Shown here: in pieces, positions 47,701 to 58,428 of the stretch
Layout of the letters: every line of letters begins with the position of its first letter
Position numbering within the stretch: the stretch's first letter is position 1
Source: Biomphalaria glabrata
Lineage: Eukaryota; Mollusca; Gastropoda; Planorbidae
Assembly (NCBI RefSeq): GCF_947242115.1
Contig: NC_074717.1
Location: forward strand, 36,755,201 to 36,819,200
Direction of reading: 5' to 3'
DNA length: 64,000 nt
The notes under the pieces: model-generated
The model's database searches: none
What the model was told of the DNA's origin: nothing
The model's input: the letters and a program-made list of their open reading frames with translations, nothing else
Program-made: the position numbers and the translations under genes

Positions 47701-49790
47701 GATGTCCCCTGCAAATCTTCTTCTTTTCCTCTTGAAATCTTCTTGATGTCCTCTGGAAATCTTCTTCTTTTCCTCTTGAAATCTTCTTGATGTCCCCTGC
47801 AAATCTTCTTCTTGTTCTCTTGAAATCTTCTTGATGTCCCCTGCAAATCTTCTTCTTTTCCTCTTGAAATCTTCTTGATGTCCTTTGGAAATCTTCTTCT
47901 TTTCCTCTTGAAATCTTCTTGATGTCCCAAGCAAATCTTCTTCTTGTTCTCTTGAAATCTTCTTGATGTCCTCTGGAAATCTTCTTCTTTTCCTCTTGAA
48001 ATCTTCTTGATGTCCTCTGGAAATCTTCTTCTTTTCCTCTTGAAATCTTCTTGATGTCCTCTGCAAATCTTCTTCTTGTTCTCTTGAAATCTTCTTGATG
48101 TCCTCTGGAAATCTTCTTCTTTTCCTCTTGAAATCTTCTTGATGTCCTCTGCAAATCTTCTTCTTTTCCTCTTGAAATCTTCTTGATGTCCTCTGGAAAT
48201 CTTCTTCTTTTCCTCTTGAAATCTTCTTGATGTCCCCTGCAAATCTTCTTCTTGTCCTCTTGAAATCTTCTTCTTGTCCTCTTGAAATCTTCTTGATGTC
48301 CCCTGCAAATCTTCTTCTTGTCTTCTTGAAATCTTGTTCTTGTCCTCTTGAAATCTTCTTGATGTCCCCTGCAAATCTTCTTCTTGTCCTCTTGAAATCT
48401 TCTTCTTGTCCTCTTGAAATCTTATTGATGTTCCCTGCAAATCTTCTTCTTGTTCTCTTGAAATCTTCTTGATGTCCCCTGCAAATCTTCTTCTTGTCCT
48501 CTTGAAATCTTCTTCTTGTCCTCTTGAAATCTTCTTGATGTCCCCTGCAAATCTTCTTCTTGTCCTCTTGAAATCTTCTTCTTGTCTTCTTGAAATCTTC
48601 TTCTTGTCCTCTTGAAATCTTCTTGATGTCCCCTGCAAATCTTCTTCTTGTTATCTTGAAATCTTCTTGATGTCCCCTGCAAATCTTCTTCTTTTCCTCT
48701 TGAAATCTTCTTGATGTCCTCTGGAAATCTTCTTCTTTTCCTCTTGAAATCTTCTTGATGTCCCCTGCAAATCTTCTTCTTGTTCTCTTGAAATCTTCTT
48801 GATGTCCCCTGCAAATCTTCTTCTTTTCCTCTTGAAATCTTCTTGATGTCCTCTGGAAATCTTCTTCTTTTCCTCTTGAAATCTTCTTGATGTCCCAAGC
48901 AAATCTTCTTCTTGTTCTCTTGAAATCTTCTTGATGTCCTCTGGAAACCTTCTTTTTTTCCTCTTGAAATCTTCTTGATGTCCTCTGGAAATCTTCTTCT
49001 TTTCCTCTTGAAATCTTCTTGATGTCCTCTGCAAATCTTCTTCTTGTTCTCTTGAAATCTTCTTGATGTCCTCTGGAAATCTTCTTCTTTTCCTCTTGAA
49101 ATCTTCTTGATGTCCTCTGCAAATCTTCTTCTTTTCCTCTTGAAATCTTCTTGATGTCCTCTGGAAATCTTCTTCTTTTCCTCTTGAAATCTTCTTGATG
49201 TCCCCTGCAAATCTTCTTCTTGTTCTCTTGAAATCTTCTTCTTTTCCTCTTGAAATCTTCTTGATGTCCCCTGCAAATCTTCTTCTTGTTCTCTTGAAAT
49301 CTTCTTGATGTCCTCTGCAAATCTTCTTCTTTTCCTCTTGAAATCTTCTTGATGTCCTCTGCAAATCTTCTTCTTTTCCTCTTGAAATCTTCTTGATGTC
49401 CTCTGGAAATCTTCTTCTTTTCCTCTTGAAATCTTCTTGATGTCCTCTGCAAATCTTCTTCTTTTCCTCTTGAAATCTTCTTGATGTCCTCTCGAAATCT
49501 TCTTCTTTTCCTCTTGAAATCTTCTTGATGTCCTCTGGAAATCTTCTTCTTTTCCTCTTGAAATCTTCTTGATGTCCTCTGGAAATCTTCTTCTTTTCCT
49601 CTTGAAATCTTCTTGATGTCCTCTGGAAATCTTCTTCTTTTCCTCTTGAAATCTTCTTGATGTCCTCTGGAAATCTTCTTCTTTTCCTATTGAAATCTTC
49701 TTGATGTCCTCTGGAAATCTTCTTCTTTTCCTCTTGAAATCTTCTTGATGTCCTCTGGAAATCTTCTTGATTTTCTCTTGAAATCTTGAT
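44762..49790 (-). repeat. 22-bp satellite array, about 5 kb
   Basis: About 228 units of 22 bp; on the plus strand the core is CCTCTTGAAATCTTCTT followed by GATGT, CTTGT or CTTTT, with CCCCTGCAAAT and CCTCTGGAAAT variants. Because 22 is one more than a multiple of three and the minus strand lacks stops in the consensus, all three minus-strand frames stay open for long stretches (up to 589 codons at 47683-49452) and give nearly the same lysine/arginine-rich peptide (SRRFQEDIKKISRGHQEDF). ATG is almost absent from that strand, and most long frames could start only at TTG. I judge it noncoding satellite DNA. The right end is dominated by 44-bp dimers. Confidence 0.9.
47259..49194 (-). repeat. 968-bp higher-order repeat within the 22-bp array, two copies
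   Basis: Rare marker variants recur exactly 968 bp (44 x 22) apart: CTTGTTCTTG at 47365 and 48333, CTTATTGATGTTCCC at 47453 and 48421, TTATCTTG at 47683 and 48651, CCCAAGC at 47926 and 48894. The two copies abut and differ at few positions. Confidence 0.9.
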
Positions 49791-49943
49791 GACTTCTAAG
49801 AGCTATTTCTGATAAATGTTTTTTTTTTAGGATTTTGTTTTGAAGTCATTAATCAGGATCCCTGACAGAGTAGAAAGAATTAGGCTTCGCAGCACTAACA
49901 TAGAAAAGTCAATATCAGTTCTAGACCATGTATAAGTTGTGGC

Positions 49944-50362
49944 TGTGACGATCACACTTGCCGGGGATTATATTATCAAGCTTCTTAATACAAATGAAAT
50001 GAAGAAAGAAACATCTCTGTATTTTCTTCCAAACGTCTTTAATAATACTTCTTCAACTTTCACATAAAATTAACTTCTCAATTCAATAACAACTTGACTT
50101 GATACTTCATAAATAAAACTTAAAGATACGTGAAACTTTACTTAGTATAACATTCAAATCGGATGTTCTAGAATCATGGAAACTTCTCAGATAATTATTT
50201 TAGTAACTTTGACCTTCTAGAAGCTGACGTGTGCTATTTTTTCCCTTTAACCTCTTTCTTTGATTGGATACCTAAAATTAACTTGTTTACGATGGACAGC
50301 ACTGGCTTGACCTCGAGCTTCTAGAAACTGGTCGAAATAGGTCACAGACTCGACTCGTGACA
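49944..50362. repeat. Solo LTR, 419 bp
   Basis: Begins TGTGACGATCAC and ends CTCGTGACA, flanked by a perfect 5-bp target duplication GTGGC (49939-49943 and 50363-50367). There is no internal region, so it is a solo LTR left by recombination. TG...CA ends and a 5-bp duplication fit Ty3/gypsy or retrovirus-like elements. Confidence 0.85.
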
Positions 50363-50367
50363 GTGGC

Positions 50368-51940
50368 TTTTATATTTCCGTGCATTACACTAGCCCCAAT
50401 ACACTCTTTTTTTTTAAATTCTATTTGTCTTGCTTCTCAGTATGCCTCGTAACGGTATCTTTCTTTCTTTCTTTCTTTCTATCTTTCTTTTTTTTTGTCT
50501 CTCTTACAACCATCCTCAAATTTTCTCGTTCTCTCTAAATTAAACTTCTCTCTCCCTCTCTCTCTCTTTATCTGTCATTTCTCTTTCTGTTTTCTAGCTA
50601 TCTGTCCCTCTCTCTCTCTCTCTCTTTCAGTTTCTTTGAAATATAACTAAATTATAGTTTATATTACATCAAAATGTTTCAGCCTTAGACATATAGAGAC
50701 AGGCTCAACGAAAACGATTTTTAATAGCTTATGGTTATGTTCATGTGAAATCTATACTCATGTTTTCATAGAGTTGACATTTAATTTTTTTTTACTGGAA
50801 CATAGAATTTGTTTCCTATTAAGGACATAAACTTGTGTACTAAGTATTTATGGTGATTGGCTCAGTGTTATGTGATTAAACCTTAAACCTTATGTGATTA
50901 AACGCTAAGAGCTCTGACAGAGAATCGAGATGTTATTTGAAACAAAGTATTCAATAAGGCGCCCAGCAGAGCTCTCATTGCTCTCGTGTTACTGTCTGGC
51001 ACTGCAGATACTCTCCCTCGCATCGCCCCTTCTTCTTCCAAAAGCCACTCCACTGCGCGGGCTTTGTCGCGCGCCTCATCCTCGTGACCCCTGACCTTGT
51101 GGCTCGTCAATAAAGCACATTATACGCGGGGACTGGATGGATGAGTGACGACAACTTAATGCCTACTCAAACGAGTCGATGGTGTGTACCACACCAGTGA
51201 CTGCAGTGTAGAGACAGGCACTAATTGATGCAATAGAATTATCTACACTGCTAAATGTCAGCCTCGAAGTCATTTGCCCGCCGGAACTTGCTTTTCTTGG
51301 CTCAAACAACTTAACAGCTTCATTTTGTTTTGTTTGTTTTCTCTCTCGGGCAATGCACCTTCCTGTGATGTTGGATATTGAAGAAACGAATTTCTTGTAA
51401 ATGTAAGTTGTCTTTAAGATTTCTACAACATTTGAAAGTATTTGTCATTTATTTTTTGTTGTTTAATTTTTTATTAATTATTTTTTTTTTTACAAAGCTT
51501 ATATCATATTACTCTGTCTGTCTGTCTGGTACAAATCTTGTGCTTTCTATTTGTTCAACTTCCTAATCTCGGATGAACTTTGTACTATTTATTCATTGCC
51601 GAAAACAATACACGCATCAATAACAAAAATGAACAAAGTAGTTAGTTATTATGTGCTAATTAATTAATTTTGGTTTATATGAAAAAGGAAATAAATCTTG
51701 CAATATTGAGAGATGTGACAGTAATTGTGCGGTCCTTTCCCATACATTTAAAAAAAAGTATCATTTATATTTTGCTTGTTTTATTTCTAATGCAGACTAT
51801 TGTTCAAATTGCTATCCACAAATATAAGATTGTATACGATGTGGTGATCTACTCAATTCGATGTAGAACAGTTTTTTTTACGTATCGACATTGTGTAAAA
51901 ATTTTATTCTGTTAACCGGCGGGCCAGGTCACTTGATGGA
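50368..51940. other. Intergenic with CT-rich microsatellites
   Basis: A pyrimidine tract of CTTT and CT repeats occupies about 50460-50632. A GC-richer patch at 50930-51120 carries a 70-codon minus-strand frame that I cannot assign. No gene is supported. Confidence 0.45.
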
Positions 51941-51952
51941 GTTATATGGAGC

Positions 51953-52485
51953 AGAAAAAAGAAGGGAGAGAGCAGTGAGAGAGATAAGGAGAGAGCAAAG
52001 AGATAGAGAGTGAGATAGAGAGAGCGAAAAGAGAGAGAGAAATGTTAAAATGCACGTCAAGATTGAGAAAGAATGATAGACAAAGAAGGAGAGGAAGAGA
52101 GAAGGTGGGGAGAAAGCTGCAGAAAGAGATTGGCAAAGAGTTGAAGAGAATGGGACAGAGCTCGGAAGAGAAAGATGACGAAAGAAAGAGAAAAAGGGGG
52201 AGAGTAGGAGCGAGATAAAAGAGAGAAAGAGGGAGAGAGGTATAACAAGAGGAATAAGAGATGAAGAATGAGGATTAGAGAAAAAGAGTGTGGAAGAGAA
52301 AGAGAGAGTGAAGTATTCGGAGGAGAGAGAGATAAAAAAAGAGAAGGAAGAGAAGAGATAAAGAGAAGGGGAATAAAGAAGGAGAGAGACAGTTAAAGAA
52401 AAATGGGAGAGAGTTGGAGAGGGAGGTGGAGATAGAGAGATGAAGAGAGATTGCAAGAAAGAGAGAGAGAGAGAGAGAGAGGCGT
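51953..52485 (+). repeat. Long GA-rich polypurine tract
   Basis: More than 500 bases of almost uninterrupted purine on the plus strand (GAGAGA, AAGAGA, GGAGAG mixtures), ending in a pure GA run near 52455-52481. The open frames on its pyrimidine strand, up to 199 codons, are low-complexity artefacts rich in serine, leucine and phenylalanine. Confidence 0.85.
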
Positions 52486-52929
52486 ATATCGCAAAATCAC
52501 CATTGATACTTGCACAGAGTTGATCCATTGTTGATGTCCAGGTCTATCTCCTGTATTTTATTCTCCCTTGTGTGTGCTTTAAATACAATAAATGACATGC
52601 TACAGACACACACACATAAAGTTTTGTGCTACACACACAATACTACATGCTACACACATACACCCCAACGCTACACGAGTGCACCAAAAACTCCGTCCAT
52701 ACACAGCTTTGTTTTGCTATGCCTGTTGATTGGAGAGTTCCTAATTGCGTTCGTTCACTCTGTTTTCATGGCTACTTCTGTTCATTTTCCTTTGAGTCAG
52801 ACAATAATGAAATTATCCCTGTTTTGTTTCGCCTCTTTAACATAAGGTTAATTAGCTTTTACCCACCGGCCACGACCGATATCTTTCCTTTTCCTCTGCA
52901 CCAAAATCTTTTCACCTTTAAAATGAATA

Positions 52930-53178
52930 ATATTCAAATACAAAAACAGAATCTAATAAAATACTCAGAAAGACACAAAAATAAAGGCACATTCCTCGTC
53001 CCATATGCTAGGACAAATTTGTACAAATACTCCTTCTTCCCTAGTGCTATTGGAGCATGGAATGGGTTGCCTGAGCTAGCCAGGAAAACCAGTGACTTGG
53101 CAGAATTTAAGTCATTGGTTAATATGCATGACTGAATGCATGACGTGTAGGACGTAATCATATCTTTTTTGAAGTAAC
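52930..53178 (+). mobile_element. LINE 3' end (C-terminal coding part), interrupted by transposon A copy 2
   Basis: Open to a TGA at 53133-53135, reading GTFLVPYARTNLYKYSFF, then PSAIGAWNGLPELARKT and FKSLVN, the typical C-terminus of a CR1/L2-like LINE protein (SFFPRAI..WN.LP). Its 3' UTR is interrupted at 53186, and the likely tail (ATATAAGATAAGATCAGATA) resumes at 55386. It is 5' truncated. Confidence 0.8.
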
Positions 53179-53186
53179 GTCTGTAT

Positions 53187-55378
53187 CATGGGCGTAGCCA
53201 GGATTTTTTTTCGGGGGGGGGGGGTTTGGGGGGGTGAATTTTTTTCGACCCCCCCCCGACCCCCCCCCCCGGGAAAAAAATTATATGTATTTATGTGTGT
53301 GTGTGTGTGTGTACATAATCTTTATTACATTCTGACCCTTCATTCTTTCGGAAGACGTTTATTGTGCCCTAGAATAGGTTCTTCCATGAGTTAGTGAAAA
53401 AATTGTAGATTCCTCGACATTACTAGCAAAGGGGACTGGGGGAGCGCTAGGAGCTCCCCCAGCGCGGGGCGAAGCCCCGCCTCCAAGCACTATTTCTGAT
53501 ATTGAAAACCAACAAAATGCATATTCTGAGGTATCTACAGTGGATTTTTCTGCTATTAAAAAGTTCTATTTAAAAAACCTAATGTGCTACTCTTACTGAC
53601 TTAGACCCTCCCTCGTCGTTCGGCGCATTTGCCATCAAGCTGTTTCCATAAAATTGTGGACTCCCCCCATTACCAGCAAGGGGGTCTAAGGGAGCGCCAG
53701 GAGCTCCCCAGCGCGGGGCGAAGCCCCGCCGCCAAGCACTATTTCTGGTATTGAAAGCCAACAAAATGCATATTCTGAGGTATCTACAGTCCATTTTAAT
53801 GCTATTAAAAAGTTTTATTTCAAAAACCTAATGTGCTATTCTTACTGACTTAGACCCTCCCACGCCGTTCGGAGCATTTGACGTCAAGCAGGTTCCATAA
53901 AAATCTGTCACTGGTAATGTCTGAAGCCTCTTCCCATCTACCATGAGGACCTCCATGAATGAGTGGCGTCAAGTTGTACTAGGATATCATTGCAACTCTT
54001 CTTATGCGTAATTCATTTTGTCGGAGAACATGTCCCGCTAACCTCATGCGTCGTTCTCTCACAATCTTACTAAGGGGTCGACTCCCAGTTCGGCATAAGA
54101 TTTCTTTGATTTAGATCCGATCTCTATAACTGACTCCTGAAATCTGTCTTAGCCATCTTTGTTGAGTTATATTTAGTGTTTTTCGATTTCGGTAGATGAC
54201 TATTCACTGCAGTTTATTAATGGAGCCCTGCCACTGGTAAAAATGTGCAACCTCTCTTGAATACGCTCTTGGAATTAAGTGACTGTAGTTTGCTTTAGAT
54301 TTTATATCGAAAAGAGAAGTTTTATCGTCAAAATCTTCTGTTGGGGGTTTTCCACCTCAAAATGCTCTGTAGGGGGATCTTAGACTCAAAACCATCTGGA
54401 GGGGTTTTAAACTTAAAAAAAAAAAAGCCATCTGTAGAAGAAACTCAAAACCCCGATTGGCTTGGCTACGCTCAAATAATTTAGTGTGTAATTTGCTTTT
54501 TTTTATATTGAAGATGTATTTTTAGCACCAAACCCCTCTGAATGGGGGTTTAAACTCAAAACCCCTTTCGGCAACGCTCATTGCATTTGCTTTTTTTCTT
54601 ACACTGAAGATGGCGGGGGGTTTAAACTCAAAACCCCTTTGACTACACTCATAGATTTTAGAGTGAGTAATTTTCTTTTATTTATATTGAAGAGGTACTT
54701 TTTAGCTTCAAACTCCACTGGAGGGGAGTTTAAACTCAAAACCCCATAGACTACACTCATAACATTTTTAGTGTATAATTTGCTTTTTTTTTATTATTAA
54801 AAAGAGGTATTTTTTACCTTCAAACCCCAGTGAAGTGGGGTTTAAATTCAAAACTGAGTCAAAACCCTTTTAGCTACGCTCATAACATTTTGAGTGCGTA
54901 ATTAGCTTTTTTTTATATTAAAGAGGGGGTTTATCGTAAATTTTAGACGGGTTTTAAAATCAAAATCTTCCTTAACTGTGCTCTTGGAATTAGGGAATTT
55001 TCTTTTGCATTTTTTTTTGTTTTGTTTTATAGAAGAGGGGGAGTTAACTGTAAAAACACCAGGTAGGGGGTTTAAAACTCAAAACCCCTAGTAGGAGTTT
55101 TTAAACTCGAACCGCTCTGGTAGGCGTTTTAAACTCGAACCCCCCTGGTAGGGGTTTTTAAACTCGAACCCCCCTGGTAGGGGGTTTTAAACTCAAAACC
55201 CCTTTGGTTGTGCTAGGGCAAGTGATGGTTTAGTATTAAAATCTCACCTAAAATAAACAAAATCAAAGCAAAAAATCAGTCACTCAATTCCGACTTCCCC
55301 CCCCCCCCAAGGGGGGGATTTCATTTCGGGGGGGGGGTTTGAACCCCAAGAACCCCCCCCCCCCTGGCTACGCCCATG
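53187..55378 (-). mobile_element. hAT-like non-autonomous transposon (family A), copy 2, 2192 bp
   Basis: Inverted relative to copy 1 at 39294. Starts CATGGGCGTAGCCAGG and ends CCTGGCTACGCCCATG, with a perfect 8-bp duplication GTCTGTAT (53179-53186 and 55379-55386). It contains the same modules in reverse order: two GC-hairpin units (53400-53880), the LINE fragment (53860-54230), the GAGCGTAGTC-like units, and the GGGGTTTT minisatellite near 55060-55205. Divergence from copy 1 appears to be a few percent by eye. Confidence 0.92.
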
Positions 55379-55416
55379 GTCTGTATTATATAAGATAAGA
55401 TCAGATAAGAATAAGT

Positions 55417-56329
55417 GTACTCAAAATAATTCAATATTTCAAACATTCATTTACCGAATTTACGTTTGGCGTTGTTGTCCGCCTCCAGTCCTTAAAACGA
55501 CTATGGTTCATCTCAAGGCGAAGTGATCAAATGAAAGCCAGGCATTAGCGATTAGAAAATGTTGTCGCCCTCAGCTTCCCTTCACGTCACGGTGTTGTTG
55601 AGGCCAAACGAACTGCAAATAGCTGATACAGTTTTGAATAAATGGTGCTCAGGTTCTGACAGAATGTGGTTGTGTCCTTTAAGTTGCCTAATGGTCACCT
55701 GCTCCTGATTTCCACCCTGGATTGACTCAGGGAGCCTTTGCCATGTTTTTGGCTTAGCCGCAAGGCAGCGGAGATTTGATTTAATAATTTTCCCTCTCCT
55801 GGGCGGGTAGCCAACCAACACTAACGAGCCTCTCTTGCCCACAGCTTTCTGGTTCAGGTGCCAGTTACTCGCCTTGGCTTATCCTCCTGTCATTGACCAC
55901 TAGGACCAGTTTCTGAGCTTCTCGTGAAAACCAGGATTTACACTGGTTAGTAGAGTCTATGTGAGACGCATGCCATTGGAAGCACTTTATTAATAGTGTA
56001 GTCACTGTAGTGTCTATAATTATCACCATTTCTGGCAATGACAACCTTACAAAAGCAATTAATCTAATTAATTTATTCAATAACTTTTAATTTTTTCTTA
56101 TCTTATAAAATACAAACGTTAGTAATAAAATCTTGTCATGCATGTTAATCAATGACTTAAACTCTATTTTGAACGGATGTACAAGTGGCTTAAGTCTGAA
56201 GTCGCGTTACTTTGAACATACTCGGGTCGGGAGAATCTATTACAGAACCCTGAACACTTACTAACCGGTTCTAATTTCCCGATGTTATTATGAAGTGGTA
56301 TACCGCTAAGTAGTCTATAGTGCCACTAT
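55417..56329. other. Intergenic, unclassified
   Basis: The part at 55480-55920 has more even base composition than its surroundings and broken short frames on both strands, as in an old dispersed element, but I cannot name it. No host exon is supported. Confidence 0.3.
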
Positions 56330-56825
56330 AACACAAGAATGAATGAATGTAGCTGACCAATAGGACACTGAAGTGTGGGTAACAAAGAATTAATGAATAT
56401 AGCTGATAATAGAACATTGAATAAAGCTGACCAAGTGTGCATAACAAAAGAATTAATGAATATAGCTGACCAATAGGACACTGAAGTGTGAATAACAAAG
56501 AATTAATGAATATAGCTGATAATAGAACATTGAATAAAGCTGACCAATAAGACACTCAAGTGTGTGTAACAAAGAATTAATGAATATAGCTGACCAATAG
56601 GACACTGAAGTGTGGGTAACAAAGAATTAATGAATATAGCTGACCAATAGGACACTGAAGTGTGGGTAACAAAGAATTAATGAATACAGCTGACCAATAG
56701 GACACTGAAGTGTGGGTAACAAAGAATTAATGAATATAGCTGACCAATAGGACACTGAAGTGTGGGTAACAAAGAATTAATGAATATAGCTGACCAATAG
56801 CTGAAGTGTGGGTAACAAAGAATAT
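56330..56825 (-). repeat. 50-bp tandem repeat
   Basis: Units with AATGAATATAGCTGACCAAT and GGACACTGAAGTGTGGGTAA repeat at exactly 50 bp from 56575 to 56780. Left of this the units are shorter and mixed (with GATAATAGAACATTGAATAA). Confidence 0.93.
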
Positions 56826-57925
56826 GAGACCCAGCAACCTCCTAGTCCAACATGTCCGCCAGGCCGTTCCTTTGGGGGGTGTGTGGGGGGGGGCGTCATC
56901 AGAGACCCGTTGCTGGGGGTGGCGGTATTGTGGCGGTTACAGAATGAAGAAATTCCATATAGTTAGCGCTGCCTTCGGCCGCTTGTTGCGAGCGGGACTA
57001 GGAACGTGGCGCGGCGGAGTATATATATGGTACGACCCCGACCCAATAATGATAACTGTCTTTGTGGAACCTTCAGACAGGACTTGGGGTGAAGAGCTCC
57101 TGGTTCATGCCTGGCCTTTGGATAAAATCCTTTCCTACGGTCATTTGGGATAATGGCGCCTTCGAAGGTTCCCAGATCAGTTGCAAGGTAGAACCGTATT
57201 ACAAACTTAGCGCCAGATCAAACCTTGTAGCTACGTAACAAAATATAGTTCATTAATTAATTATCTTCTGGATGAACGAGAGGAAAAAAAACTAATTTAC
57301 GTAATTATCTTTTACCTTGTCCCTCCCCCCCCCCCTGTTCTCCATTCTTTCCTCGGCAATTAAAGTGCGCCTGAAGCTAAGTCAATAATTGCCGCCCACA
57401 GAATGGTCACTAGGACAGTAAATACACCAGATACTCCATCCCCCAAACTTTAAAAAAAAACTGAATTCCCCACGGGGAGTAGTGTCCAATAGACTATAAC
57501 TCTAGCAGCAGAGTTGAGTCCCTTGATAGCAATACTATCCCGGGATCAGGAGAGAAGACGGAATGGGGAAAGGGGGGGGGGGAATAGGGGTAAGTAGCGT
57601 TTTACATTTGGATGTAATTTTATCCCCTGGCCAGTCCCTTGTCAGACTAGCCTTTAGTATGGCCCAGTTTCTGGCCGAGCAGACAAGCGCTTATATTAAG
57701 TCATCGGATTCTCCTAGTTACAGTTTGTTTAGAGCAAATGATATTACGACCTGTCCTAGTAAAAGACAAGGCACTATTGACTCAGGGACGGGCCTATGGT
57801 TGGGCCATTGTTTTGTAGATATGGCCTGATTGAGACTGCCATTTCAACTCGTGCTTGTTCAAGGGTGGCTTAGTCTTTGGATTATTTACACATGATGGTC
57901 ATCTTCTGCCGTCGTTCACGACATT
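56826..57925. other. Unclassified GC-richer stretch, no gene supported
   Basis: Two modest plus-strand frames (56806-57153 and 57563-57829) match no family I know. GTATATATATGG near 57018 resembles a TATA box below a GC-rich stretch, but no transcript structure is evident. Poly-G and poly-C runs are present. Confidence 0.3.
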
Positions 57926-57927
57926 TG

Positions 57928-58428
57928 TAACATTGAAGAAGTCAAACTGGACATTTGTAACATTTAAGAATACAAACTTAATATCTGTAATTTTTTAAAA
58001 AGAAAGTCAAAATTAAATGCCTGAAACTTTAAAGAATGTCTGTAACTTTTAAGTAGTTAATTAGGACGTTTGTAACTTTCAAGACGTCACAAAGAACGTC
58101 TGTAACTTTTAAGAAGTCAAAATGCACGTCTGTAACTTTTAAGAAGTCAAAATGCACGTCTGTAACTTTTAAGAAGTCAAAATGCACGTCTGTAACTTTT
58201 AAGAAGTCAAAATGCACGTCTGTAACTTTTAAGAAGTCAATATGCACGTCTGTAACTTTTAAGAAGTCAAAATGCACGTCTGTAACTTTTAAGAAGTAAA
58301 AAAAAAAACGTCTGTAACTTTTAAGAAGTCAAAATGAACGTCTGTAACTTTTAAGAAATCAAAAAGAACGTCTGTAACTTTTAAGAAATCAAAAAGAACG
58401 TCTGTAACTTTTAAGAAGACAAACTAGC
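57928..58428 (-). repeat. 30-bp tandem repeat
   Basis: About 16 units with core CGTCTGTAACTTTTAAGAAG and TCAAAATGCA. The unit is a multiple of three, so the minus strand reads a 10-residue repeat (DFLKVTDVHF) for 82 codons at 58029-58277. Units become more diverged towards both ends. Confidence 0.93.

Noticed and set aside
44687-49452. Long overlapping minus-strand frames (up to 589 codons) as a repeat-protein gene
   Set aside because: They exist in several frames at once because the 22-bp unit lacks stops, most could start only at TTG, and no flanking exon or promoter is visible.
51929-52528. 199-codon minus-strand frame as a membrane protein
   Set aside because: It is the translation of a CT-rich strand; the composition (Ser, Leu, Phe) follows from the dinucleotide repeat.
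58029-58277. 82-codon minus-strand frame with a 10-residue repeat
   Set aside because: By-product of the 30-bp satellite; no start context or neighbouring exon.
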